A stretch of DNA of 64,000 nucleotides. Source: Haliscomenobacter hydrossis DSM 1100. Its GTDB lineage: Bacteria > Bacteroidota > Bacteroidia > Chitinophagales > Saprospiraceae. The position numbers and the translations under genes were made by a program. Positions 37,501-45,341 of the stretch are shown piece by piece. A model generated the notes under the pieces. The model did not search any database, was not told where the DNA came from, and saw nothing but the letters and a program-made list of their open reading frames with translations. The stretch covers positions 1,364,001 to 1,428,000 of the forward strand of contig NC_015510.1 of the NCBI RefSeq assembly GCF_000212735.1, given 5' to 3'. Positions within the stretch are counted from its first letter, which is position 1. Every line of letters starts with the position of its first letter.

Positions 37501-40006
37501 CCCCAGCTACGATCCCCACTGCGTTTATGTTGTTTCTCAAAAAGATATTGTTGGAAAAGGTTGGCAGGGCGCCCAACCCCAGTGAGATAGGAGTCCAGCC
37601 ACTTGATGTAAAGGTGCAGTTACTGATGTTGGGCTTTGAGCCGTTCCCAATCATCAAGCCATGAGAATTGGCAAAAAAACTGCAATTCATCATGCTTGGG
37701 GCACTACTACCCAATGTTCGAATGGCCCCGTATTGACTGACCACAGGCCCGCGCAAGAATCCCCCGTATCTGAACTGACAGTGCTCAAAAACACTGTTGA
37801 CTCCGGCATTTGAGTTGATGATGATGCTAAACCAGTCTCCGATGGCTGGCCTCGAACTATTGCCATCATTGTGGGTATCTCCACCAAAAGCATCATCACG
37901 CGAAGATGTAAAAATAATGGGTGTTTCAGCAGACCCTCTAGCGGTTAGTTTACCATTCACAGTAATGGATACTTCACTGCCATTGGCTACACCCTTAAGT
38001 TTGATGATGACGCCAGGGTCAATGGTCAAAGAAACGTTTGAGGCTAAAATTAGGCTCTCTGACAGATAATATGCAATGTTGTTGTCATTGATCAAAGCGG
38101 TTGTTTTGGACAGGGTATAGTCACCCGCAGTAGCATAGGTGCCTCCAACTAGGCCAATGGCATTAATTGCGTTATTGCTGAAGGTGTTATTACTGAATTT
38201 GGGCTTGCTGGACAGGAAAATGGAAACCGGGGCATTGGTACACTCAGAAAAAAAACAGTCGCTAACTGTGGGTGCTGCATTAATTCCGGTAATGATAGCT
38301 TGATTCACACGGTAAAAATGACAACTTGTAACGGTCGGACTGACCCCATTCCCAATCCTGAGCGCAGCTTCAGTGCCAGTGAAATAGTAACCTCCATAAC
38401 GAAAAGTACAGAACTTGAGGCTACTCTGGTTGTTTTGGATGAGCATACTCCGCCAATCTTGAGGAGATGCCTGCGTCCCGGCTCCATCGTTATTGGTGTC
38501 TCCACCAAATTCATCATCTTTAATTGAAGTAAAAATGATTGGTTCATCAATCGTACCTTCAGCTTTGATACGCCCGTTAAAAACATATTCATCGTTTTGG
38601 TCTGCAAACTTGATGATGACCCCTGCTTCGATCGTCAAACTTACATTTTGACTCAAGGCAAGAGCATTGTCAATTACATAAGCATTGAAAGGAAACTGCG
38701 TTGAATTGATTTTATTTAAGGTGTAATTGGCTGATCCGGTATAGGTCAAAGAGATGATGCCCAAACCGTTGATTTTATTGTTAATAAAATTGTTGTTCTC
38801 AAAAGTAGGGTTAGCCGATAAGGCAATCGAAACTGGTATGGAACTGCTCTCACGGAAAGTACAATTGTTAATGCTGGGCGCAGCTCCTTGGCTAATAAAG
38901 AGACTTTTATGATTGTTAAAAAATGTACAGCTTTCAATCCTGGGATTGCTATTGCCAATATCTAAGGCAGCATCTCCTCCAAAATAATAGCCACCGTATC
39001 TGAATAAACAGTTTTTGAGGCTACTCACTGAGTTATTGACATTAATGCTTCGCCAGTCCTGATCGCTGGGCTTACTGGCCGTACCGTCATTGTTGCTGTC
39101 ACCCCCATATTCGTCGTCTTTAATCGAAGTAAAAACAATGGGTTCGGCAGCAGTTCCTTCGGCTTTCAGATTTCCCCTGAAGCTATATTCTACATACTGT
39201 GAAGCAAATTTGATGACAACTCCGGGTTCAATACTTAAATTTACGCTAGGTTCGAGGGTAATGGCACCCTCAATTACATAGGATTGGAATGGAAAACTTT
39301 GATTATTTATCTTTTTAAGCAAATAACTAGCTGTTTGTAAGTAGCTTCCACCTAAAATACCCAGCCCATTAATCCCATTCTTTACGTAGGTATTCTCAGC
39401 AAGCAGGGGTTCACTACCTAGTGATATAGTAATCGCCATAATAGTTACGTTTTCAAATCGACATTTGCTAACGCTGGGTTTGCCTCCTTGCCGAACCAAT
39501 ATTGCTTTGTTAACATTAAAAAAAGTACACTCGCTGATTGTGGCATTACTGCCTTCTATTTCAATTGTCGCACTGCTGTTGAAATAGTACCCTCCGTAAC
39601 GAAATAAACAATTGGAAAAAATACTCCCTGCCCCGTTATTCGCTTTGATCAATATTGACCTCCAATCTCGATCAGTGGGTCTGGTAGCCGTCCCGTCTTT
39701 GTTACTATCCCCACCATATTGATCATCTTTGCTAGAGGAAAATACAATGGGTTGAGCAGATGTGCCTTGTGCAACAATATTGCCATTAACGATGAAATCA
39801 TCTAAATCATTGATGAATTTCACCACAACACCAGGCTGGATAGTCAGGGTTGCCCCAGTAGCGATTGAAGCACTTGAACCAACCAAATAAGGGCTTCCCG
39901 CAGTTGTCCAAACTGTATTGTTATTGATTGTTGTATTGACAGTGGTTTGGGCTTGAAACTTCTGTACAATATAGATCATCAATAGAATAGTAACGAAAAC
40001 TCTCAT
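31508..40006 (-). CDS. Giant beta-helix plus CARDB surface protein (2832 residues)
   Basis: After a signal peptide (near VQKFQAQT), residues to about 1290 contain six right-handed beta-helix modules. Each has a GVVIKF strand, a Ca-binding-like GGDSNNDGT loop, a DWRSI strand and a CxFRYGGYY/F motif. Residues about 1290-1500 hold Ig-like segments. From about 1509 to 2500 come eight CARDB-type adhesion domains (PDLVIRQIKV, PDLTVSSVIT, PDLQISSFQP, PDLTVQRVSI, PDLQVTKIEG and similar), then a PPC-like domain and an Ig end. No T9SS domain is at the C-terminus, which stops at LLRFLLTE. It is probably a surface adhesin or glycan-binding protein. The next ATG (RHS) is 12 nt after the stop and in the same frame. 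Confidence 0.85.
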   Translation of the reverse strand: MRVFVTILLMIYIVQKFQAQTTVNTTINNNTVWTTAGSPYLVGSSASIATGATLTIQPGVVVKFINDLDDFIVNGNIVAQGTSAQPIVFSSSKDDQYGGDSNKDGTATRPTDRDWRSILIKANNGAGSIFSNCLFRYGGYYFNSSATIEIEGSNATISECTFFNVNKAILVRQGGKPSVSKCRFENVTIMAITISLGSEPLLAENTYVKNGINGLGILGGSYLQTASYLLKKINNQSFPFQSYVIEGAITLEPSVNLSIEPGVVIKFASQYVEYSFRGNLKAEGTAAEPIVFTSIKDDEYGGDSNNDGTASKPSDQDWRSINVNNSVSSLKNCLFRYGGYYFGGDAALDIGNSNPRIESCTFFNNHKSLFISQGAAPSINNCTFRESSSIPVSIALSANPTFENNNFINNKINGLGIISLTYTGSANYTLNKINSTQFPFNAYVIDNALALSQNVSLTIEAGVIIKFADQNDEYVFNGRIKAEGTIDEPIIFTSIKDDEFGGDTNNDGAGTQASPQDWRSMLIQNNQSSLKFCTFRYGGYYFTGTEAALRIGNGVSPTVTSCHFYRVNQAIITGINAAPTVSDCFFSECTNAPVSIFLSSKPKFSNNTFSNNAINAIGLVGGTYATAGDYTLSKTTALINDNNIAYYLSESLILASNVSLTIDPGVIIKLKGVANGSEVSITVNGKLTARGSAETPIIFTSSRDDAFGGDTHNDGNSSRPAIGDWFSIIINSNAGVNSVFEHCQFRYGGFLRGPVVSQYGAIRTLGSSAPSMMNCSFFANSHGLMIGNGSKPNISNCTFTSSGWTPISLGLGALPTFSNNIFLRNNINAVGIVAGDYTGTANYTLNKLNLAGIDNVSYFVQQDITLGKDISLTIKPGVVIKFYKPRVRGDNSSVKVDGQIIATGTTAEPIVFTSVADDEYAGDSGNDGTSIKPNYGDWYGLVISNETRDSKFENCIFRYGGFFNQENENGFGTVRAVGKSKPSISNCSFQYNAIGIVAADFSTPSIKGNNFVDCEGTALSMALTANPLFEENKIDRLSIGAIGLIPGTYNSRGDFSLKKVDFAGIKNIPYFIDGSIQLESGFNWIIEPGVVVKLAEQADKFYNHRIIINGSIRAEGTPGESIIFTSANDDEFGGNIYSDGSNNPPERGDWLGIILNNNNNSRFKYCKFRYGGFSTQSPQYGVLRINNSSPSLLSKCEFTSNTRGVVVAGTSTVTLDSCDFSKNLIGLYKEGGNVRVKESNIFGNIDFGVQNATTVDVDATLNWWGDSTGPQHPQKNPSGKGNKVSNYVLFEPWQQQKITFKNDVGIASILGPNTRCNLSSTETIRVTIANYGSVVQTGFEIIVLVNGLEKVRENVGVLQVVNQTTTEYTLRSKIDLSAYAEYELQVFTVLNNDQNVYNDGKIITVENYRPISSNTQFSSLLPANGKLEVEAIEAFFSWSPIENATSYDLFVWLAVQAEPTIPTVAGLTGLNYQFSQELAYGAQYRWKIVAHNPCTSVSSSVQTFTVKSLPDLVIRQIKVPNEPFSGQITEITWETVNQGTNNTGIVRWYDAVFLSQDSVLNIDSDYYLGAVYNDIALNPGEGYTQMGQFAFPKEVENRNYVFVVADYFNYIRELNDNNNRRLAETNIKLTSPPDLTVSSVITPFNAFSEQFIPISYTVKNIGQGPTVEVSWRDRIYLSTDPELETNRATLLGTYSNFGNLLPGQTYTRKENIALPKGIAGKYFIHVRTDLDNRVFEYAYEENNVGSSDTMEITLTPPPDLQISSFQPPLSASNGERVTLRWTVSNLGASRARGNWNDEIYISKFPVFNQQAMFIGSQFQYNRELPPNANYIGTLEVGIPNNITGTHYFFIVTDANNTIFEFNRENNNVRRSEQSVNILSPDLTVQRVSIPNTVISGQSINVAWTVQNNGSGVLQNITRRDVIFLSRNSTFDLTTAIRLDSLEYGGQLQAGQSINRQKNITIPDGIDGRYYLWVFTDANQKIFENGSESNNLAQAVLDISLAPWPDLQVTKIEGVPDKMIAGNLLQLTYTVQNQGQGNVTNQVWKDRIYISASPNWQLELAKPLQDLDIVQSLPAQASYMRSISFNLPMLPGIASTGVYYLYVFADATNALYEHTDEGNNTLRSIPINISAPPPVDFEVFAVQADVTDTLQSGQKINVRWQVKNTGSSTELWDYYFWYDGIYLSKDQKWDAGDQFIFDWTEQGPLEEQNEYEDRQSFVLPPGISGDYFLLLVSDHTGLVRDGNPQNNVRSLSGNQAIHFKKRNYADLTLFDYQINSTAIAGQPLKLSWKVKNSGEGSTLGNAWADKAYLSTDIRLDNFDPSIFTFSRNGALAPRQEYQVNAEAVLPISAKGNYVLWLKTDANNNEFEVPSEQNNALSLPIDVMVPPPADLQVAAIQHPDSTLVGDELTVEWISVNRGTNPVNGRWQDFVYLSKDNQWDLSDRALGSKVIEGSLPPGGQSKHDLKVSVPGLETGKYHVIIQTDGLNNIIERNDTNNIGVSSKTLQVGVKTLPLEVLTADLLQNDQNLYYKIEIPDSLATETLLVTLQGDSLSGVNEIFLSYEKTPSRSDHEASSSIPFTSKQQIIVPSLKPGTYYLLAFGNNRRIQQQNVTFLAQIVPFEIRNIQSNRGGNSGTVTVKIEGGKFEEAMIWTLKSDAGQIITAYNVYFVNSTQAFVTFNLRGVALGQYDVQAQKASGDLAVLSKGFEVVEGSSLGNGIGAPNNGFVCSIENTDTDELISTAALHPPNTRLNRVVTMRIQYANVGNVDIPTPTRFLFSLEKAPISFTTNGLAQNTHELLLEFVDKDGPPGILRPGSSGSIVVYTKAVALLRFLLTE

Positions 40007-40034
40007 TTACATACTTTTTTTCTTTTCATATTTC

Positions 40035-40042
40035 CAAAGCTA
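40035..40042 (-). promoter_or_regulatory. Candidate Bacteroidota -7 box for the giant-gene operon
   Basis: On the minus strand TAGCTTTG matches TAnnTTTG and ends 28 nt before the ATG at 40006. No good TTTG -33 box is seen at the expected spacing, so this is a partial match. Confidence 0.35.
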
Positions 40043-40261
40043 CTGGTTGATTGTAAAAACGTACAGATAAGATAATTGCAAATTTGAACTGCAACTGTTT
40101 TGCAATTTTTAAAGTGGTGGGTATTTGTGGATGCGATTCACATTCAAGGAAGTCCACTGAGCGCCTTCCACCCCATAAAGTCAACCCAACCATCCAATTA
40201 TTCTCCCCATCCGTCGAATTCCCACTGTCAGAAATTTGTAAAACCCCTCCGCTTTCCTTAT

Positions 40262-40284
40262 CATTGTGTAATTTTTACACAATG
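40262..40284. promoter_or_regulatory. Perfect 10-bp palindrome upstream of the ThuA fusion gene
   Basis: CATTGTGTAA, TTT, TTACACAATG: a perfect 10-bp inverted repeat with a 3-nt spacer, 25 nt before the ATG at 40310. It could be an operator or a 5'-leader hairpin. Between 40007 and 40309 I see no gene. Confidence 0.45.
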
Positions 40285-40309
40285 GGTTTTAGACCATAAA
40301 TTCTACATC

Positions 40310-43300
40310 ATGCACCCAATTATTCAGTCCCTCCTGCAACGGACCACTGTACTGCTTACACTACTGTTGTTTGGAGGATTTATCCAGGCACAAACACCAC
40401 GAATTCTGGTGTTCAGCAAAACGGCGGGTTTCCGCCACACTTCCATTGAACCTGGCAAAATTGCCCTCATCAAGATGGGGCAAAGCCGGGGTTTCGCCGT
40501 CGACACGACCGAAAATGCTGCAAAATTCACCGAAGCAAACTTGAAGCAATACGCCGCAGTCGTTTTTCTATGTACCACCGGAGACGTATTTGACGCTGTA
40601 CAGCAAAATGCTTTTGAACGCTACATTCAAGCCGGAGGCGGGTACGTAGGCATCCACTCGGCTACCGATACCGAATACGATTGGCCCTGGTATGGCAAGT
40701 TGGCGGGGGGGTATTTTACCAGTCACCCCAGCACGCCCAGCAACGTCCAAAAAGGGATTTTCCACATCGAAGACAAAACGCATCCTTCTACCTCCTTCCT
40801 GCCCGATCCTTGGGAACGCACCGATGAATTTTACGATTTCCGCGACATCAATCCCAATGCCAAAATCCTGGTCAGCATTGACGAAAAATCTTACTTCGGT
40901 GCCAAAATGGGCGTACCCAAACACCCCATGAGCTGGTACCACGATTACGACGGAGGCCGGGCTTTTTATACCGCGATGGGCCATACCAATGAAAGTTTTT
41001 CCGAAGACCTGTTTTTGCGCCACCTCGGCGAGGGTTTGAAATACGCCATGGGCAATAAGCCACTGGATTATTCCAAAGCCAAGTCAAAAGTAATGCCCGA
41101 AGAAAACCGCTTCACCAAAGTGGTGTTAGAAGAAAAACTCGAAGAACCGGTTGAGCTCACCATGCTCGACAACAACCGCGTATTGTTCATCCAGCGCCGT
41201 GGTGCAGTCAAACTGTTCGACCCCAAAGTAGGCAAGTCCAAAACCATTGCCACCATTCCGGTTAGTACCAAGTACCTTCCCGATGCCAAAGGCAACCAAG
41301 CCGAAGCAGAAGATGGATTGTTGGGTTTGGCCAAAGACCCCAATTTTGCCCAAAACAATTGGATTTACCTGTACTATTCTCCTCCGGGAACCGAAGCCAA
41401 AAACATCCTCACCCGCTACGAATTGCGGGGAGAAGAACTGGTGCTGGATTCCAAAAAAGTACTGCTTGAAATTCCCGTACAACGCGAACAGTGCTGCCAC
41501 ACCGGGGGCTCCATTGCCTTTGATGCCAAAGGCAACCTCTACCTGTCTACAGGCGACAACACCAACCCACACGGTTCGGATGGCATGAACCCCATCGATG
41601 AGCGCGCTGGACGTGGACCTTGGGATGCCCAAAAATCTTCGGGCAACACCAACGACCTGCGGGGCAAAATCATCCGCATCAAGCCACAGCCCGACGGCAC
41701 TTACACCATTCCAGAAGGCAACCTGTTCCCTCCAGGAACGGCCAAAACCCGTCCAGAGATTTACACCATGGGCCACCGCAACCCTTACCGGATTTCGATT
41801 GATCAAAAAACCGGTTTTGTGTACTGGGGCGACGTTGGTCCCGATGGCAACAAACCCATGGAAGGCCGCGGCCCCGAAGGTTTTGACGAAGTGGGGCAGG
41901 CGCGCAAAGCCGGCAACTTCGGTTGGCCTTATTTCATTGGCGACAACAAGCCTTATTACTACTACGATTTTGAGGCCAAAAAATCGGGCCCACTCTACGA
42001 TGTAAATGCACCGATCAACAAGTCGCCGAACAATACGGGTTTGACCCAACTGCCACCCGCACAGAAAGCTTTTGTGTGGTATCCCTACGCAGAGTCTAAA
42101 GACTTCCCACTGGTGGGCACAGGAGGCCGCAACGCCATGGCTGGCCCCGTGTATTACGCCAGCGATTTTAAAAATGCCAAACGGGCTTTCCCCGACTATT
42201 ACGACGGGAAATTCCTGCAATACGAGTGGATGCGCGGCTGGATCATGGCCGTGACGATGGATAAAGAAGGCAATTTTGTGTCGATGGAGCGCTTTATGCC
42301 CAGCCATAAATTTAGCAACCCGATCGACATGGAATTCAATTCCGATGGCGACCTGTACATGCTCGAATACGGCACGGGTTGGTTCCAGGGCAACGACGAC
42401 GCCCGCCTGATCCGCATCGAATACAATGGCGGCAACCGCAAACCGGTCATCGAAGTGGCTGCTGACAAACCCGCCGGAGCAAAACCATTGACCGTGCAGT
42501 TGTCTTCCGCTGGCACCAAAGATTACGACAGCGACCCGCTGAGCTACGACTGGAAAGTAGCCCTCAAAGCGGGTGGAGGCACACCCTTAATGTTCAAAGA
42601 AGCCAATCCAAAATTGACCCTCAAAACTGCCGGAGTGTACACCGCTACCTTGACTGTAAAAGACGGTAAAGGAGAAAGTGCGACCCGTTCAGTAGAGCTG
42701 ATCGTGGGCAACGAACCACCCAAACTCGACTTTACCTTGACCAAAGGCAACAAAACCTTCTTTTTCCCCAATAAGGACATTGCATATAAAGTTGCCGTTA
42801 CCGATAAAGAAGACGGAAGTATTGCCAATGGCAAAATTGACCCAAGCGAGGTGGCGGTAAGCATCGATTATTTGCCCGAAGGGTACGATAAAATTGCCAT
42901 CGCACAAGGACACCGCAGCGCTGACCAGAACAGCCGTTTTGCCCGGGCGATCAAACTGATTGATGGTACCGACTGCAAAGCCTGCCACAAAGCCGCTGAA
43001 AAATCAATTGGCCCAAGTTTCCGCGACATTGCCCTGCGTTACCGTGGCCAGGCCGATGCTACAGCGCTCCTGGCCGGACGCGTCATCAATGGCAGCAGTG
43101 GCATTTGGGGACAAACCGCCATGGCCGCCCACCCTGCCCTGAGCAAGGACGATTCGGAAGTGATCGTACGCTACATTCTGCGCCACGAAGATGCTTCGGC
43201 AGTGGAGATGAGTTTACCTGCCGAAGGTACGTTTACGACTACTGTTCCATCGCGGGGCGATAAAGGAGTCGGGGTGTACTTGCTACGTGCGGCGTACAAA

Positions 43301-44080
43301 GACCGGGGCGTAAAAGGTTTACCATCCCTGAGCTCTGAGCAGACTTACGTACTCCGCAACCCGAATGTGGACATGTCTGAGATAGACTACCTCGTGGATT
43401 TTAACAAAATGAAATTTGGAGCCAATCATCTGGCCATTGCTGGTGGTAATGACAGTCATATTGGCTTCAAACAGGTTGACCTGACGGGTGTAGCAGAAAT
43501 TGGGCTACGCGTCTCGGCACCTGCGCAGATGAACGCTGCGGGTGGAATCATCGAAATCCGTTTAGACAGTCCAACCGGAACCTTAATTGGAACGACGAAT
43601 ACGATTGAACCCAGTGCTCCAAGTGCCGGCTTTACCCCACCCCCACCAGCATTGGTCGCAATCAAACCGACTACGGGCGTACATGACATTTATTACATCG
43701 CCAAAAATGATAAAGCCGAAGCGGGTCGAGGGCTATTTGTGATCTCTGGCTTGATGTACAATGCGGATATAACGCCAAGTACAGGAGGAGCCAAGACGAA
43801 TACTCCACCGCCACCTGCGGCAGGAAACAAGCTGGATCAATACGCCGGAAAATACAAAATGACGGGCTTGCCTTTTGAAACCATTGAGGTGAGTGTCAAA
43901 GAAGGTAAACTCATCGTCGCTGCGGGTGACCAGGCGGGGGAAGTGACTCCCTTGGCGGAGCCGGACAAGTTTGATGCGGCGGGACAAGCAGTCTTGCACT
44001 TTGTGCGCGACGCGCAGGGTAAGGTGACGCAGATCAAACTTATTGCTTCTGGCTTTTCGTTTGATGGCGAGAAGATGTAA
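40310..44080 (+). CDS. ThuA - PQQ-type sugar dehydrogenase - PKD - cytochrome c fusion protein
   Basis: The ATG at 40310 (MHPIIQSLLQRTTVLL) gives 1256 residues with signal peptide ending FIQAQ. The order is: ThuA domain (ILVFSKTAGFRHTSIEPG to about 240); a glucose/sorbosone dehydrogenase six-blade propeller (EDGLLGLAKDPNFAQNNWIY, QCCHTGGSIAFDAKGNLYL, YTMGHRNPYRI, about 260-700); a PKD domain; a cytochrome c domain with heme motif CKACH and probable Met ligand in QTAMAAHP; a CBM6-like jelly roll; and a small C-terminal domain (YAGKYKMTG). ThuA proteins act in trehalose or keto-sugar metabolism. The fusion suggests periplasmic sugar oxidation with electrons passed to the attached heme. The substrate is unknown. 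Confidence 0.88.
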   Translation: MHPIIQSLLQRTTVLLTLLLFGGFIQAQTPRILVFSKTAGFRHTSIEPGKIALIKMGQSRGFAVDTTENAAKFTEANLKQYAAVVFLCTTGDVFDAVQQNAFERYIQAGGGYVGIHSATDTEYDWPWYGKLAGGYFTSHPSTPSNVQKGIFHIEDKTHPSTSFLPDPWERTDEFYDFRDINPNAKILVSIDEKSYFGAKMGVPKHPMSWYHDYDGGRAFYTAMGHTNESFSEDLFLRHLGEGLKYAMGNKPLDYSKAKSKVMPEENRFTKVVLEEKLEEPVELTMLDNNRVLFIQRRGAVKLFDPKVGKSKTIATIPVSTKYLPDAKGNQAEAEDGLLGLAKDPNFAQNNWIYLYYSPPGTEAKNILTRYELRGEELVLDSKKVLLEIPVQREQCCHTGGSIAFDAKGNLYLSTGDNTNPHGSDGMNPIDERAGRGPWDAQKSSGNTNDLRGKIIRIKPQPDGTYTIPEGNLFPPGTAKTRPEIYTMGHRNPYRISIDQKTGFVYWGDVGPDGNKPMEGRGPEGFDEVGQARKAGNFGWPYFIGDNKPYYYYDFEAKKSGPLYDVNAPINKSPNNTGLTQLPPAQKAFVWYPYAESKDFPLVGTGGRNAMAGPVYYASDFKNAKRAFPDYYDGKFLQYEWMRGWIMAVTMDKEGNFVSMERFMPSHKFSNPIDMEFNSDGDLYMLEYGTGWFQGNDDARLIRIEYNGGNRKPVIEVAADKPAGAKPLTVQLSSAGTKDYDSDPLSYDWKVALKAGGGTPLMFKEANPKLTLKTAGVYTATLTVKDGKGESATRSVELIVGNEPPKLDFTLTKGNKTFFFPNKDIAYKVAVTDKEDGSIANGKIDPSEVAVSIDYLPEGYDKIAIAQGHRSADQNSRFARAIKLIDGTDCKACHKAAEKSIGPSFRDIALRYRGQADATALLAGRVINGSSGIWGQTAMAAHPALSKDDSEVIVRYILRHEDASAVEMSLPAEGTFTTTVPSRGDKGVGVYLLRAAYKDRGVKGLPSLSSEQTYVLRNPNVDMSEIDYLVDFNKMKFGANHLAIAGGNDSHIGFKQVDLTGVAEIGLRVSAPAQMNAAGGIIEIRLDSPTGTLIGTTNTIEPSAPSAGFTPPPPALVAIKPTTGVHDIYYIAKNDKAEAGRGLFVISGLMYNADITPSTGGAKTNTPPPPAAGNKLDQYAGKYKMTGLPFETIEVSVKEGKLIVAAGDQAGEVTPLAEPDKFDAAGQAVLHFVRDAQGKVTQIKLIASGFSFDGEKM

Positions 44081-44107
44081 TCAGATCTTGAAATAATCAG
44101 CGGTTAA

Positions 44108-44150
44108 AAGGGTGTAAAAGCAGCGTCGCTTTTGCACCCTTCATTTTTTT
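44108..44150 (+). terminator. Rho-independent terminator after the ThuA fusion gene
   Basis: AAGGGTGTAAAAGC pairs with GCTTTTGCACCCTT (14 bp, one G-T) around a 6-nt loop, followed by seven T residues. It lies 27 nt after the stop. Confidence 0.85.
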
Positions 44151-44172
44151 GCTTAGAACATCAAAAAAATAC

Positions 44173-44203
44173 TTGACATATCAATAATTTTATTTTACCT
44201 TTG
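44173..44203 (+). promoter_or_regulatory. Bacteroidota sigma-A promoter of the marR gene
   Basis: TTG at 44173-44175 and TACCTTTG at 44196-44203 fit the -33/-7 pattern (TTTG, 19-21 nt, TAnnTTTG) with 20 nt between, 23 nt before the ATG. The palindrome TTGTACAA at 44204-44211 lies directly downstream of the -7 box and could be an operator. Confidence 0.65.
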
Positions 44204-44226
44204 TTGTACAATTAAAGTTTGAATGG

Positions 44227-44670
44227 ATGTCGAAAGCAGATTTGGAACTCAAGGATGTTATTTTTTTTTCCATCGATCAATGCCTAAAAAGGCTACGCAG
44301 TTATTCTACCCGGACATTTGCCAACGCGGGTTTCGATCTGACTGTTGATCAATGGTTGGTGCTGAAGCGGGTGTTTGACAGCAATGGTGAGGTCAATCAA
44401 ACCGATATCGCCGAAATGCTTGGCAAAGATGGGGCTTCAGTGACCCGGATTCTGGATCTTTTGGTCAAAAAAGACCTGCTTTTCCGTCAAATGAATGAAG
44501 TTGACCGGCGAAAATTTGACCTCGTGATGACCCCCAAAGGGAACACGTATATTCAGGAATTGACACCGTTGGTGCAGAGCATTCGCGCAACGGCATTGAG
44601 CAATGTATCCGAAGCAGAAGTACTGGTTTTGCGGAGTGTGCTCGAAAAAATTGCTGCCAATATGCAGTAG
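44227..44670 (+). CDS. MarR-family transcriptional regulator
   Basis: This 147-residue protein has the MarR winged helix: LTVDQWLVLKRVFDSNGEVN, recognition helix region LGKDGASVTRILDLLVKKDL and the wing LFRQMNEVDRRKFDLVMTPKG, flanked by helices for dimerisation. MarR proteins repress nearby genes and release DNA on binding small phenolics or oxidants. It is followed by an NTF2-like protein gene (51 nt) and an Old Yellow Enzyme, likely targets. A palindrome at its own promoter suggests autoregulation. The words TTGTTGTA upstream and TACAACAA (reverse complement) in the downstream gap may be related sites. Confidence 0.9.
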   Translation: MSKADLELKDVIFFSIDQCLKRLRSYSTRTFANAGFDLTVDQWLVLKRVFDSNGEVNQTDIAEMLGKDGASVTRILDLLVKKDLLFRQMNEVDRRKFDLVMTPKGNTYIQELTPLVQSIRATALSNVSEAEVLVLRSVLEKIAANMQ

Positions 44671-44721
44671 TTTTTTTGCCAAAATAATTGATACAACAAC
44701 TATTGATAAACAATATAAATC

Positions 44722-45204
44722 ATGAAACACTCGACTTTTATCACCTTGCTTTTTTGCACAGGCAGCATTGTTTGTACTGCGCAAGAATTGCAAACAAAAC
44801 CCAATTCAACAACCATGACCAGTACAGTCAATTCGAAAATGGAACCAGGGATTGAAATTGCCTTGGACGGCTTCATCAAAGGAGGCGATGAAAACGACCT
44901 CACAAAGCTGGAATCGGTACTACATGCTGATTACCGCAGTACCATTAACCAATTCATGGGGCAAGAAGGGGTAACGATCCTCGATCGAGGAACTTATCTC
45001 AGCATGACCCGTGATGGGAAAATCGGGGGTTCGCCCCGAACTTACCAGGTTGTACACCATCAATCACTTGGCCATACCGCGCATGTTCAGGTGCATATGG
45101 AAAGTGCCCAGTTGATTTTTGACAACTTTTTATCCTTTGTCCAGGACAAAACTGGCAAATGGTGGTTGATCAACGATGCGGCAACCGCAAAGCCCAAGCC
45201 CTGA
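44722..45204 (+). CDS. Secreted NTF2-like (putative lumazine-binding) protein
   Basis: This 160-residue protein has a signal peptide (MKHSTFITLLFCTGSIVCTAQ). The remainder fits the lumazine-binding-like NTF2 fold (PF12893 type): IEIALDGFIKGGDENDLTKL, a middle FLSMTR-like segment (TYLSMTRDGKIGG) and the end FLSFVQDKTGKWWLINDAA. Function is unknown; family members often sit beside redox enzymes. It is 51 nt after marR and 137 nt before the OYE gene, with a hairpin in the latter gap. Confidence 0.75.
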   Translation: MKHSTFITLLFCTGSIVCTAQELQTKPNSTTMTSTVNSKMEPGIEIALDGFIKGGDENDLTKLESVLHADYRSTINQFMGQEGVTILDRGTYLSMTRDGKIGGSPRTYQVVHHQSLGHTAHVQVHMESAQLIFDNFLSFVQDKTGKWWLINDAATAKPKP

Positions 45205-45231
45205 ACTACAACACCTAAAACCCAATGGATT

Positions 45232-45258
45232 ACAGCCTGCCTATTCTTGGCAGGCTGT
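45232..45258. terminator. Perfect 10-bp hairpin between NTF2-like and OYE genes
   Basis: ACAGCCTGCC and GGCAGGCTGT enclose TATTCTT. No T-run follows, so it may be a transcript-stabilising hairpin or a Rho-type end rather than a strict intrinsic terminator. Confidence 0.55.
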
Positions 45259-45341
45259 ACCATCCTGCAAGTTAAAGTGACTAATTTTGATCTTTTTTAT
45301 ACCTTGCTTGTTATCAGTGCAAGTAAAGTATTTTTTCTGCT

